A DNA stretch of 64,000 nucleotides from Cyclobacteriaceae bacterium (GTDB lineage: Bacteria; Bacteroidota; Bacteroidia; Cytophagales; Cyclobacteriaceae): NCBI GenBank assembly GCA_019694875.1, contig JAIBBC010000001.1:1991501-2055500 (forward strand), given 5' to 3'. Made by a program: the position numbers and the translations under genes. The notes under the pieces are model-generated. The model worked only from the letters and a program-made list of their open reading frames with translations. It made no database searches and was not told the DNA's origin. Below are positions 35,608 to 44,454 of the stretch, one piece after another; position 1 is the stretch's first letter, and every line of letters starts with the position of its first letter.

Positions 35608-38541
35608 ATGGCAAAATATTTACTGATTTTATTTTTGGCATTACCCATCCTTTCGTTTGCTCAGGATCGTGACGTGTCCGGGGTAGTGAAAGACGCAACG
35701 GGGTCTCCAATGCCAGGTGTAAGCGTGGTGGTTAAGGGCACCACATCGGGAACAACTACCGATGGAGACGGAGTTTACAAGATAAAAATGGGCTCCGGCA
35801 CACTTGTCTTCAGCTTTATCGGGTATACAACCCAAGAGGTTGTTATTGAAAACCAGAGTACGGTTGATGTAGTGCTTGAAGAATCTGCTGTTGGCCTTGA
35901 CGAAATTGTCGTGGTAGGTTATGGCTCGCAAAAGAAGAAAGATGTCTCTTCAGCCATCGTTGTAGTTGACGAAAAGGAATTAAAAGACAGACCACTTGTT
36001 TCTGTGGCGGAAGGCCTTCAAGGTAAAGCTGCAGGTGTTCAGGTAACACAACCTTCCGGTAAACCGGGCGGTGGAATAACGGTACGCGTTCGTGGCGCTA
36101 CCTCAATTTCTGCAAGTAACGAGCCGTTGTATGTTGTTGACGGTATACCGATGACGGATATTCGGGGTATAAACCCTCAGGACATCGCTTCCTATAGCGT
36201 ATTGAAAGATGCTGCATCAGCAGCGATTTACGGTATCCGCGGTTCCAACGGGGTCGTGTTGATTACCACAAAATCTGGTAAACCTAACCAACAGGTTTTG
36301 GAATTCGGTGTGTACGGAGGTTTTTCAAAACTCCGGAAAATGATCAAAACACTGAACACGGCTGAGTATCGTGACTTAATGACAGAAATCCATATTCCGC
36401 TTGATCCAAGCTGGACCGATTACACGGATTGGAACAAGGAGGTGTTTGGTACAGGCTACATTCAAAATTATCAGTTGTCATTTTCCGGTGGAACTGACAA
36501 GTCTCACTTTATGGCCTCGGCCAATTATCTTAAGAATGATGGTATTGTGGCACCAGCAGTGTTTGACCGATATTCCGTACGCTTGAATATGGACACAAGA
36601 CTGAAGCCGTGGTTAAAAGTGGGTAGCAACATTAACCTATTGCGTTCAAAAACTCAGGATACACCCGATAATGCGAGTTCCGGCCGGGGCGGAGTAATCA
36701 TGAGTACATTAAATACACCCCCTTTCCTTCATGTTTATAAAAGTGATGGAAGCGGTCAATTCGACCCAAACCCTTTTCAGCCATCATGGGAAAACCCAAA
36801 GGCATACATGTTTGGTGCTGATCAGGAGGTGGTTGATAATCGTTTGATTGCAAGTTTTATGACCGAAGCAACTATCATCAAGGGTCTTACCTTTAAGCCG
36901 AGCTTTGCCATGGATGTAAATTCTCATCAATGGGATTATTACCAGGATTGGTTCAGAACGAACAACGGAAGGAACACGCATGGAAATGGCAGTGCCGATA
37001 AAAGTAATTTCAGCACATGGACAAATGAAAACCTGCTGACGTATACAAATAACATTAATAAGCACAATTTTACTGTTATGGCCGGTACCGGTTTAGTGAA
37101 ATATCGCTACAACGGATCATATATGTCAGGATATGATTTTCCGGAAGATTTGCGTGTTAAAACTATGAATGGTGCCAACGTTATTACCAACGCTAGCACT
37201 TCGGTAGATGAATGGGCTCTTGCTTCGTTCTTTGGCAGGTTAATGTATGATTACGATGGTAAGTATCTTTTCACAGCGAGCATTCGGAGAGACGGTTCAT
37301 CAAAACTATACGATAAGTGGTCCACATTCCCATCGTTTTCAGCCGGCTGGAGAATTTCTTCAGAGTCTTTCATGGAGAATATTGACGTGATTGATGAGTT
37401 GAAGCTCAGCTTGGGTTGGGGTAAAACCGGTAACCAGGATGGGCTGCCCGGCAATTACCTTGCCTACGGCTTGAATACGTACAACCGTGATACTCCTTCA
37501 CCGCAATTAAACGGCCCGACAGCATCTCAAACAACAATTGGTAACCCGTATCTAGGTTGGGAAATTACTGCACAAACGAATATTGGATTAGATGTTAGTG
37601 TGCTTAAAAGACGTATAACCTTCAGGGCAGATGCATACCTGAAGCGTACAACGGATTTGATTTTAGATGTTGATCTGCCTTCTTCTGTTGGTGAAGTAAG
37701 CAACATTCTGACAAATGGCGGTGAAATAGAAAATAAGGGCCTTGAATTCTCATTGTCGACAGTAAACTTTGAAAAAGAATTCACATGGAACACCGACTTT
37801 AACATTTCATTTAACCGGAACAAGGTCGTTAACCTCGTGTATACGCCAACAACATATTACGCTCCGATTTATAGCAATAATACAAACGTTGCTATTTTCA
37901 CAGAGGGCCAACCTGTCGGAATGTTCTATGGATATATCGCAGATGGTGTCGATCCCGACACAGGCGACATGATCTACCGCGATGTAAACAAGAACGGTTA
38001 TTGGGATCCGGGCGACCGTACATTTATTGGTAACCCAAATCCAAAGTTCACTTTCGGTATCACGAATACGCTTGCTTACAAAAGATTTGAGTTAAACATC
38101 TTCTTCCAGGGCAGCTATGGAAATGACATTTTTAACTCCACCCGGATCGATCTGGAAGGTATGTTCGACAGCAAGAATCAATCAACTGCTGTACTAAACC
38201 GCTGGACACCCGAAAACAGGAATACAAGTATTCCCCGGGCCATCGGTGGAGGTGATGTGTACAATGTTCAGAACTCAACACGTTTTGTTGAAGACGGTTC
38301 GTACGTGAGATTAAAAGCACTCACACTTCGATATAATGTCAACCCCGATCACTTGTCGAAACTGGGCATAAAGAGTCTCGGAGTTTATGTGACAGGTCAG
38401 AACCTGCTCACGTTCACCAAATACAAAGGATTCGATCCGGAAGTTAACGCATTTGGAAACAGCCCGGTTGCGCTGGGTGTTGACTATGGAACATATCCAC
38501 AGGCGGTAACCGTGACGATGGGATTAAATGTGCAATTCTAA
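35608..38541 (+). CDS. SusC-like TonB-dependent outer-membrane transporter
   Basis: TonB-linked transporter of 977 residues that imports oligosaccharides with its SusD partner. A signal peptide (MAKYLLILFLALPILSFAQ) is followed by a carboxypeptidase-like domain (VSGVVKDATGSPMPGVSVVV), the TonB box region (LDEIVVVGYG), the plug (GKAAGVQV, IRGSNGVVLITTK) and the 22-strand barrel ending in aromatic VTMGLNVQF. I use the ATG at 35608 over the GTG three bases earlier. It lacks an extra N-terminal STN domain, so no direct anti-sigma signalling is expected. SusD follows after six bases. Confidence 0.97.
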   Translation: MAKYLLILFLALPILSFAQDRDVSGVVKDATGSPMPGVSVVVKGTTSGTTTDGDGVYKIKMGSGTLVFSFIGYTTQEVVIENQSTVDVVLEESAVGLDEIVVVGYGSQKKKDVSSAIVVVDEKELKDRPLVSVAEGLQGKAAGVQVTQPSGKPGGGITVRVRGATSISASNEPLYVVDGIPMTDIRGINPQDIASYSVLKDAASAAIYGIRGSNGVVLITTKSGKPNQQVLEFGVYGGFSKLRKMIKTLNTAEYRDLMTEIHIPLDPSWTDYTDWNKEVFGTGYIQNYQLSFSGGTDKSHFMASANYLKNDGIVAPAVFDRYSVRLNMDTRLKPWLKVGSNINLLRSKTQDTPDNASSGRGGVIMSTLNTPPFLHVYKSDGSGQFDPNPFQPSWENPKAYMFGADQEVVDNRLIASFMTEATIIKGLTFKPSFAMDVNSHQWDYYQDWFRTNNGRNTHGNGSADKSNFSTWTNENLLTYTNNINKHNFTVMAGTGLVKYRYNGSYMSGYDFPEDLRVKTMNGANVITNASTSVDEWALASFFGRLMYDYDGKYLFTASIRRDGSSKLYDKWSTFPSFSAGWRISSESFMENIDVIDELKLSLGWGKTGNQDGLPGNYLAYGLNTYNRDTPSPQLNGPTASQTTIGNPYLGWEITAQTNIGLDVSVLKRRITFRADAYLKRTTDLILDVDLPSSVGEVSNILTNGGEIENKGLEFSLSTVNFEKEFTWNTDFNISFNRNKVVNLVYTPTTYYAPIYSNNTNVAIFTEGQPVGMFYGYIADGVDPDTGDMIYRDVNKNGYWDPGDRTFIGNPNPKFTFGITNTLAYKRFELNIFFQGSYGNDIFNSTRIDLEGMFDSKNQSTAVLNRWTPENRNTSIPRAIGGGDVYNVQNSTRFVEDGSYVRLKALTLRYNVNPDHLSKLGIKSLGVYVTGQNLLTFTKYKGFDPEVNAFGNSPVALGVDYGTYPQAVTVTMGLNVQF

Positions 38542-38547
38542 AAAATT

Positions 38548-40017
38548 ATGATTATGAAAAAGATACATCTTTTTTATCTGGCTGGAATGATTGTAGTGAT
38601 TCAATCGTGTGAGGATTTTTTGGATTTGAAACCGAAATCCAATGGTATAGCCATTACCAATACAAGTGCGGACTCAGTTCTTTATAAGAGTGCCGCAGAG
38701 GCCGAAGCAGCGTTGGCGGGAACATATGCCGATTTCAAAAACGAATATTTTGAACTCGATTATTTTGTTAACGGAGATGCGCAAGCCGATGATGCCTATG
38801 CTGGTGCAGACAATCCGGATAACTTCCAAATTGATGATTATGAAATTATTGCAACTAACCGAAACGTTAGCCGCGATTGGGGTTATCTCTACGGTACAAT
38901 AGGAAAAGCAAACCGGGTAATCAACAACGTTCCAAAAGTCACTGACGTTGCGCTTACGGCATCAAGGAAGACTGAAATGGTTGCCGAAGCATCGTTCATT
39001 CGCGCATTCTGTTATTTTCATATCGTTCAGCTATGGGGCGATGCGCCTTTGCAGTTAAAGGACCTGAAAACCCTGAGCCCTGAAACTTTTCCTGAAGTTT
39101 ACGAACAGGTGTATCCTGCTCCCGTGCCTCAGGCAGAGATTTATGCTCAGATTATACTTGACCTTGAAACAGCAGTCGCAGGAGCAAGAACAACCGCTGA
39201 TCATAAAGGATTCGCGACCAAGGGCGCAGCCAACGCACTGCTCGCTAAAGTTTATGCAACGCAGGAACCTCACGATTGGGAGAAGGTTGATGACTACTGC
39301 CAGGCTGTAATGGATGGAGGATATTCACTGCTTCCGGAATACGATCAACTCTGGGATAACGCACACGAAAACTCTTCTGAATCAATTTTCGAGATAAATT
39401 ATTTCGGAGGTGGTGTGGATCACAATTGGGGTACACAAATGTTCCGGGGTCTCGATTGGAAAAAATTCAATATTCCTTCGAATGATTTGATTGCGACTTT
39501 TGACGCAGAAGGCGATGTGATTCGTAAAAATGCATCAGTTATTTTTCTGGATGTAACCGGGAAATGGAGTGACAACCACTGGCCGCAAAATCATTATCCT
39601 TTCCTAAATAAATACCGCCAGTTTGTTAGCCCAAGTGGTCAAAACTACATCTTCATCAGGTTGGCAGATATCATGCTTTTGAAAGCTGAAGCGTTGAACG
39701 AACTCGGTGACTTGTCAGGAGCTAAGAGTTTGGTGGATCAAATCCGCGCGCGCGTTGACCTAAGTCCGACACCCGCTAATTCAAAAGATGCCATGCGCCT
39801 TGCTATTGAAAAAGAACGCAGGCTTGAGCTGGCATTTGAAGGCCATCGTTGGTTTGATTTGAGAAGAACAGGCAGAGCCATTACAGTTATCAATGCTGTA
39901 AAGGACGGAAGCGGTGTTTCGCTGGGATACAACCTGACAGAGACCAGGCTTGTTTGGCCTGTACCGCAAGCTGAGTTAGATAAAAACGTAAACCTTTCGC
40001 AAAATCCTGGCTACTAG
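38548..40017 (+). CDS. SusD-like substrate-binding lipoprotein (RagB/SusD)
   Basis: Lipoprotein of 489 residues that caps the SusC channel and binds glycan. Lipobox VIQSC at about residue 21, CEDFLDLKPKS start, the helical SusD core with EAEAALAGTYADF, SFIRAFCYFHIVQLWGDAPL, the RLADIMLLKAEALNEL helix and the conserved C-terminal RRLELAFEGHRWFDLRR and GYNLTETRLVWPVPQAELD. The start could be 38548 or the ATG two codons later. It forms an obligate pair with the SusC gene just upstream. Confidence 0.97.
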   Translation: MIMKKIHLFYLAGMIVVIQSCEDFLDLKPKSNGIAITNTSADSVLYKSAAEAEAALAGTYADFKNEYFELDYFVNGDAQADDAYAGADNPDNFQIDDYEIIATNRNVSRDWGYLYGTIGKANRVINNVPKVTDVALTASRKTEMVAEASFIRAFCYFHIVQLWGDAPLQLKDLKTLSPETFPEVYEQVYPAPVPQAEIYAQIILDLETAVAGARTTADHKGFATKGAANALLAKVYATQEPHDWEKVDDYCQAVMDGGYSLLPEYDQLWDNAHENSSESIFEINYFGGGVDHNWGTQMFRGLDWKKFNIPSNDLIATFDAEGDVIRKNASVIFLDVTGKWSDNHWPQNHYPFLNKYRQFVSPSGQNYIFIRLADIMLLKAEALNELGDLSGAKSLVDQIRARVDLSPTPANSKDAMRLAIEKERRLELAFEGHRWFDLRRTGRAITVINAVKDGSGVSLGYNLTETRLVWPVPQAELDKNVNLSQNPGY

Positions 40018-40037
40018 ACTTGTTGACTATGAATGCG

Positions 40038-40064
40038 CTGGTCGTCCCTGCCCTGGACGACCAG
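40038..40064 (+). other. Intercistronic hairpin between susD and the first GH30 gene
   Basis: CTGGTCGTCC (40038-40047) pairs perfectly with GGACGACCAG (40055-40064) around a seven-base loop; the following TGTTTCC is a poor T-run. More likely an mRNA-stability or processing element than a full terminator. Confidence 0.65.
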
Positions 40065-40105
40065 TGTTTCCTATTTTCTAACCCAAACACAAACCTTGCA
40101 ATACG

Positions 40106-41584
40106 ATGCAACACCGAATAACGAGCATAGGTGTATTTTGTATACTTCTGCTCTTTCCATTCTCATGTAATAAGCCAGACACGGCAATACCCGGTAATGC
40201 CCCATCATTTTCATTGGATGGTAAAAAAGTTTGGATGTATACGACAGCTGACTCAAGCAATTTCCGACTTACATTGGTAGATACGGCAGAATTCGAAAGT
40301 CATGGTCAACCTGTTGAAACTGAAACTTGTGTTTTCATCAATCCTGAAAAGACTTTTCAAACGCTGCTGGGAATAGGAGGAGCGCTGACAGACGCAGCTG
40401 CAGAAACTTTCGCGAAGTTGCCCGAGGAAAAGCAGAAAGAATTATTGAAAGCTTACTACGATCCGCAGAATGGAATAGGCTACACATTAGGCAGAACACA
40501 CATCAATAGCTGCGATTTCAGTAGTTCAAGCTACACCTACGTCAAAGAAGGCGATAAGTCATTGGAGTCATTTGATATTTCTCCTGATAAAAAATATCGC
40601 ATCCCGCTCATTAAAAAAGCGATGGAAACCGCAGGTGGAAACATGACTCTGTATGTAAGTCCATGGAGCCCGCCCGCCTTTATGAAAGACAATAACAACA
40701 TGCTGAAAGGCGGTAAACTTTTGCAGGAGTACAAGCAAAGCTGGGCCGACTACTATGTAAAATTTATCAATGCCTATGAAGCTGAGCAAATACCTATCTG
40801 GGGATTGACTGTTCAAAACGAACCGATGGCGACACAAAAATGGGAGAGTTGTATTTATACCGCGGAAGACGAACGCGATTTTATCAAACAATTCCTCGGG
40901 CCAACACTTGAAAAGTCGGGACTGCAAGAAAAGAAATTAATCGCGTGGGATCATAACCGCGACCTGATGTATCAGCGTGCGTTCACGCTGCTTAATGATA
41001 AGGATGCATCAAAATATATTTGGGGCATTGGTTTTCATTGGTATGAAGACTGGAGCGGTGGAGATCAGGTGTATGATAACGTGCTTCGTGTGAAAGAAAA
41101 CTGGAATGACATCAACTTACTTTTCACTGAAGGATGTAACGCGCCTTTCGATCTTGCTAAGCTTAACGATTGGAAATTGGGTGAACGCTACGGTAAATCG
41201 ATGATTCAGGATTTTAATGCCGGTGCAGTGGGCTGGACAGATTGGAATATTTTGCTGGATGAAACGGGCGGACCCAACCACGTAAAAAATTTCTGCTTTG
41301 CACCTGTGCATGCGCTTACACAGACCGGAGAACTCGTGTATACCAACTCGTTTTACTATATCGGTCACTTTTCAAAGTTTATCCGCCCGGGAGCAAAAAG
41401 AATTCAGACCGCGCCAAGCCGCAGTACGTTGAGTAGCACAGCCTTTCTTAATACAGATGGAAGTTTAGTTGTCGTTGTGATGAATCAAACACCGAAAGAA
41501 TTATCCTATTTCCTTTGGATAGATAATCAAGCTGTCAAAACACAGGCTCTTCCTCATTCAATTAGTACCTTTATCGTGAAATAA
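40106..41584 (+). CDS. GH30 glycoside hydrolase (lipoprotein)
   Basis: Surface or periplasmic retaining beta-glycosidase of 492 residues with lipobox PFSC (Cys21). The (beta/alpha)8 plus beta-sandwich fold of GH30 is recognised from FQTLLGIGGALTDAAAETF, YVSPWSPPAFMK, the acid/base Glu239 in LTVQNEP and the nucleophile Glu342 in LLFTEGC, with the C-terminal sandwich beginning near RPGAKRI. This looks like the GH30 branch with glucosylceramidase-like and endo-beta-1,6-glucanase members. With SusC/D and a second GH30 it probably degrades beta-1,6-glucan of fungal or algal origin; beta-1,3 or other linkages are not excluded. Confidence 0.94.
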   Translation: MQHRITSIGVFCILLLFPFSCNKPDTAIPGNAPSFSLDGKKVWMYTTADSSNFRLTLVDTAEFESHGQPVETETCVFINPEKTFQTLLGIGGALTDAAAETFAKLPEEKQKELLKAYYDPQNGIGYTLGRTHINSCDFSSSSYTYVKEGDKSLESFDISPDKKYRIPLIKKAMETAGGNMTLYVSPWSPPAFMKDNNNMLKGGKLLQEYKQSWADYYVKFINAYEAEQIPIWGLTVQNEPMATQKWESCIYTAEDERDFIKQFLGPTLEKSGLQEKKLIAWDHNRDLMYQRAFTLLNDKDASKYIWGIGFHWYEDWSGGDQVYDNVLRVKENWNDINLLFTEGCNAPFDLAKLNDWKLGERYGKSMIQDFNAGAVGWTDWNILLDETGGPNHVKNFCFAPVHALTQTGELVYTNSFYYIGHFSKFIRPGAKRIQTAPSRSTLSSTAFLNTDGSLVVVVMNQTPKELSYFLWIDNQAVKTQALPHSISTFIVK

Positions 41585-41593
41585 TCAGCGCAA

Positions 41594-43036
41594 ATGAAAA
41601 AAATCTTTTCTATACTCGTCACTGCTTTAATCTTTGTTCTATCATGTTCATCCGTTCCGGATTTGCCTCCCATCAACAATAACCCCAGTGGAGAAAATGG
41701 ACCGAAGATAAGCGTGTGGGCCACCTATCCCGATCGCTCGTACCTGTTTAGTGCCATCTCACCCATTACGTTTAAGCAAACCACATCCACAGCTCCAAAA
41801 ATCACGGTTGATACAACTACGCATTATCAAACCATGGACGGCTTCGGATACTCACTTACCGGAGGAAGTGCTATGCTGATGAATCAGAAAATGACACCTT
41901 CAAACCGTAATGCATTGTTAAAGGAGTTGTTTTTGACCGAGCAAAATGGAATTGGTATTAGTTACCTGCGCATCAGCATTGGGGCGTCAGATCTTGATGC
42001 AGAGGTATTCTCATATGACGATCTGCCGGCGGGAGAAACAGATGTTAATCTTGATCACTTCAGCCTGGACCCTGATCGTGTTAACCTGATTCCGGTGTTG
42101 AAAGAAATCGTTGCGCTAAATCCCAACATTAAAATTATGGGCAGCCCATGGTCAGCACCGAAGTGGATGAAATCCAATAACGCAGTGAAAGGTGGCAGTC
42201 TAAAAACGGAATACTACGCTGCGTATGCCAAATACTTTGTGAAATACATTCAGGGGATGGCTGCCGAAGGAATTACCATCGATGCGATAACAATTCAGAA
42301 CGAGCCTGAGCATCCGGGAAACACGCCCAGCATGACGATGACCAGCGCTCAGCAAAATGAGTTTATCAAATCGCACCTTGGGCCTGCATTTCAGGCAGCC
42401 GGAATCACAACAAAAATTATTTTGTTCGATCATAACTGCGATAACCCGGGATATCCGATTGCAATCCTGAACGATCCTACAACCAAGGCAATGGTCGATG
42501 GTTCGGCATTCCATATGTACCTGGGTGACATCAGTGCGTTAACAACCGTTCATAATGCACATCCTGACAGGAATTTGTACTTCACTGAACAGTGGACAAG
42601 TGGTAACGGAGATTTTGCAGGCGATCTTCGGTGGCATGTAAAAACGTTGATTGTAGGCGCTCCTCGCAACTGGAGCCGGAACGTGCTTGAATGGAATCTG
42701 GCAGCTGATCAGAATTTTAATCCGCATACCAATGATGGAGGCTGCAACCTTTGCCAGGGAGCGTTGACCATTAATAATGCTTCGGGCGCAGTTAGCCGCA
42801 ATGTTTCGTACTACATCATCGCACATGCATCTAAACTTGTACCTGCCGGATCCGTTCGTGTCGGTAGCAACCTGGTCGGTAATCTGCACAACGTAGCGTA
42901 TGTAACACCTTCAGGTAAGAAGGTCTTGATCGTTGTGAACGATAATAATGATGCTGCTACTTTTGCAATCGCGTATAAGAACTATACCGCAACGACCACA
43001 CTTCCGGGAGGGGCAGTTGCAACGTATTACTGGTAG
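41594..43036 (+). CDS. Second GH30 glycoside hydrolase (lipoprotein)
   Basis: A 480-residue lipoprotein (lipobox VLSC, Cys18) nine bases after the first GH30 gene. The GH30 marks are TMDGFGYSLTGGSAMLM, MGSPWSAPKWMK, acid/base Glu237 in ITIQNEPEHPG and nucleophile Glu332 in LYFTEQW. It differs clearly from its neighbour, including a CNLCQG pair of cysteines near 385 that could form a disulfide. Two divergent GH30 enzymes side by side suggest an endo-acting and an exo- or side-chain-specific partner. A terminator follows. Confidence 0.94.
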   Translation: MKKIFSILVTALIFVLSCSSVPDLPPINNNPSGENGPKISVWATYPDRSYLFSAISPITFKQTTSTAPKITVDTTTHYQTMDGFGYSLTGGSAMLMNQKMTPSNRNALLKELFLTEQNGIGISYLRISIGASDLDAEVFSYDDLPAGETDVNLDHFSLDPDRVNLIPVLKEIVALNPNIKIMGSPWSAPKWMKSNNAVKGGSLKTEYYAAYAKYFVKYIQGMAAEGITIDAITIQNEPEHPGNTPSMTMTSAQQNEFIKSHLGPAFQAAGITTKIILFDHNCDNPGYPIAILNDPTTKAMVDGSAFHMYLGDISALTTVHNAHPDRNLYFTEQWTSGNGDFAGDLRWHVKTLIVGAPRNWSRNVLEWNLAADQNFNPHTNDGGCNLCQGALTINNASGAVSRNVSYYIIAHASKLVPAGSVRVGSNLVGNLHNVAYVTPSGKKVLIVVNDNNDAATFAIAYKNYTATTTLPGGAVATYYW

Positions 43037-43054
43037 AACGGGCAAAAAATTTGG

Positions 43055-43087
43055 AACCTTCACCTTGATAAGTGAAGGTTTTTTTTG
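43055..43087 (+). terminator. Rho-independent terminator after the GH30 pair
   Basis: AACCTTCAC (43055-43063) and GTGAAGGTT (43072-43080) form a perfect 9-bp stem with an 8-base loop and an uninterrupted T-run of eight. Confidence 0.93.
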
Positions 43088-43163
43088 TGCCGTTTTCAAA
43101 AATGGGAGTTCGGGTTACTTTTTTGAGGTAGATGATATCTATTTTGTGTACAACCCCTTATTT

Positions 43164-43763
43164 ATGAAAAACGCTCGCACATTTATCTCTGCCATTTTAT
43201 TATTGATCCTTGTTAACTTGATGAGTTGTCAGGAAGACGATACTCCTGTTGATCCTTTTGCAGATGCAACCAAGTATGGCAATGTTATTGTTACGCTTTC
43301 CGGCACCGATCCAAGTGGAAACCCGTTCAGTGAAACGGTCGACTATAAGTATATGCCCGAAATGTCCTTTTATTACTCCATTGCGAACCCTGCTTTTGAA
43401 GATCCGAACGGAGTTGTGTTTGTTGTGAAAAGAAGGGCAACTGCTATTGACGAAATCGGAGTCGGTGGTTATTGGGCCGAGATTGTCCTCTACGCTAATC
43501 ATGACAATGCCGCCCCTGTATTCCCTGTGAATCAAATCGTTGTTTCAATGAGTGTTCTGGACGAAGATTCCAGGGAATATTTCGAGGCGAGCGAAATCTT
43601 CACCACGTGTACAATAAGCGATTACAGTTACGATGCCAATACAGGTAAATTGAAATTTAAAATGACATCTACATTACCTGATCAAGAGAACAACCTGCCG
43701 GGTGATTTGACATTAGCTGCGGAGGTGGATGTCACGGTGTTTAAGCAAATTACCTCCAACTGA
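43164..43763 (+). CDS. Small lipoprotein of unknown function at the end of the glycan locus
   Basis: The ATG at 43164 gives a 199-residue lipoprotein with a good signal peptide and lipobox NLMSC, then an acidic CQEDDTPVDPFAD start typical of surface export. The frame is open earlier, from 42948, but that overlaps the GH30 gene and the terminator. The mature part is beta-rich without a recognised domain. It lies 77 nt after the terminator, so it is either expressed by read-through or from its own promoter; a role in glycan binding is only a guess. Confidence 0.75.
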   Translation: MKNARTFISAILLLILVNLMSCQEDDTPVDPFADATKYGNVIVTLSGTDPSGNPFSETVDYKYMPEMSFYYSIANPAFEDPNGVVFVVKRRATAIDEIGVGGYWAEIVLYANHDNAAPVFPVNQIVVSMSVLDEDSREYFEASEIFTTCTISDYSYDANTGKLKFKMTSTLPDQENNLPGDLTLAAEVDVTVFKQITSN

Positions 43764-43778
43764 TAGAATCTGCAGATC

Positions 43779-44453
43779 CTAATATTGCGATAATTTACCT
43801 GTATAAAGCTCAATAAACTCATCAAGCCGTTTCCTCCGGTATTGCATAATAAACCGGGGATGAGGAAGAGGAATTATTTCTTTAAATAATTCCTCTTTTT
43901 TGTTCCAGATGTTCAGGTTTTTAAAATTATCGCCTTCACCCAAACAAAAGGCAACGCCAGTGGAAATACCGAATCCGATTTGCTCTCGCAGAGAAGTTAT
44001 GATGAAAGACTCCAGTGCCGACTGCAGTTCCCGGATGTCGTAATAGTTCAGGTTCTTTCCGTCTTTGGTAAAACCTAATGGTGAAGCGGAGCTGATAAAA
44101 TAATCGCTATAGAATTTTTCTGCTCCGCCATACGCCTCAATCATCCGGTAAATGAAGTCCGAAGAGAGTTCAGGTTTTTTGGCAAGACCGCTTGGTATAC
44201 CACAGATATTTTCCAGACGAATCGGATCTGTAAACGGAATGCCGGTTGTGCCACCGCCAAACCTTCCGGGATTAATTCCGATAATGATTTTCCGCTGGTT
44301 GTTGTCGGAGTAGAATTTTCTAAAAAATTTTTCAGTGAGATCTAACGCTGAGGAATCCCGATAAGGATTCAATACCTCAACGCCTTTTGGCAGCCTCGTT
44401 TTGGAAAGATCGAGCGAGCGGTAAAATTTCAGAACATGTTCAGCAAATGTCAT
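43779..44453 (-). CDS. SMUG-like uracil-DNA glycosylase family protein (DUF4918)
   Basis: A 224-residue protein with the first glycosylase motif GINPGRFGGGTTGIPFTDP (from residue 59), close to the GMNPGPFGMAQTGVPF of SMUG1, and a C-terminal PLPHPRFIMQYRR in place of the HPSPR loop. Other residues (YFISSASPLGFTKDGKNLNYY) fit SMUG2-type enzymes of Bacteroidota. The reaction would be removal of uracil or a related base from DNA. I take the ATG at 44453, one base past the stop of the amidohydrolase gene; the longer frame would overlap it. Confidence 0.85.
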   Translation of the reverse strand: MTFAEHVLKFYRSLDLSKTRLPKGVEVLNPYRDSSALDLTEKFFRKFYSDNNQRKIIIGINPGRFGGGTTGIPFTDPIRLENICGIPSGLAKKPELSSDFIYRMIEAYGGAEKFYSDYFISSASPLGFTKDGKNLNYYDIRELQSALESFIITSLREQIGFGISTGVAFCLGEGDNFKNLNIWNKKEELFKEIIPLPHPRFIMQYRRKRLDEFIELYTGKLSQY

Positions 44454-44454
44454 G

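Noticed and set aside
42948-43163. Longer N-terminus of the small lipoprotein at 43164
   Set aside because: It would overlap the GH30 gene and the terminator hairpin, and would bury the lipobox.
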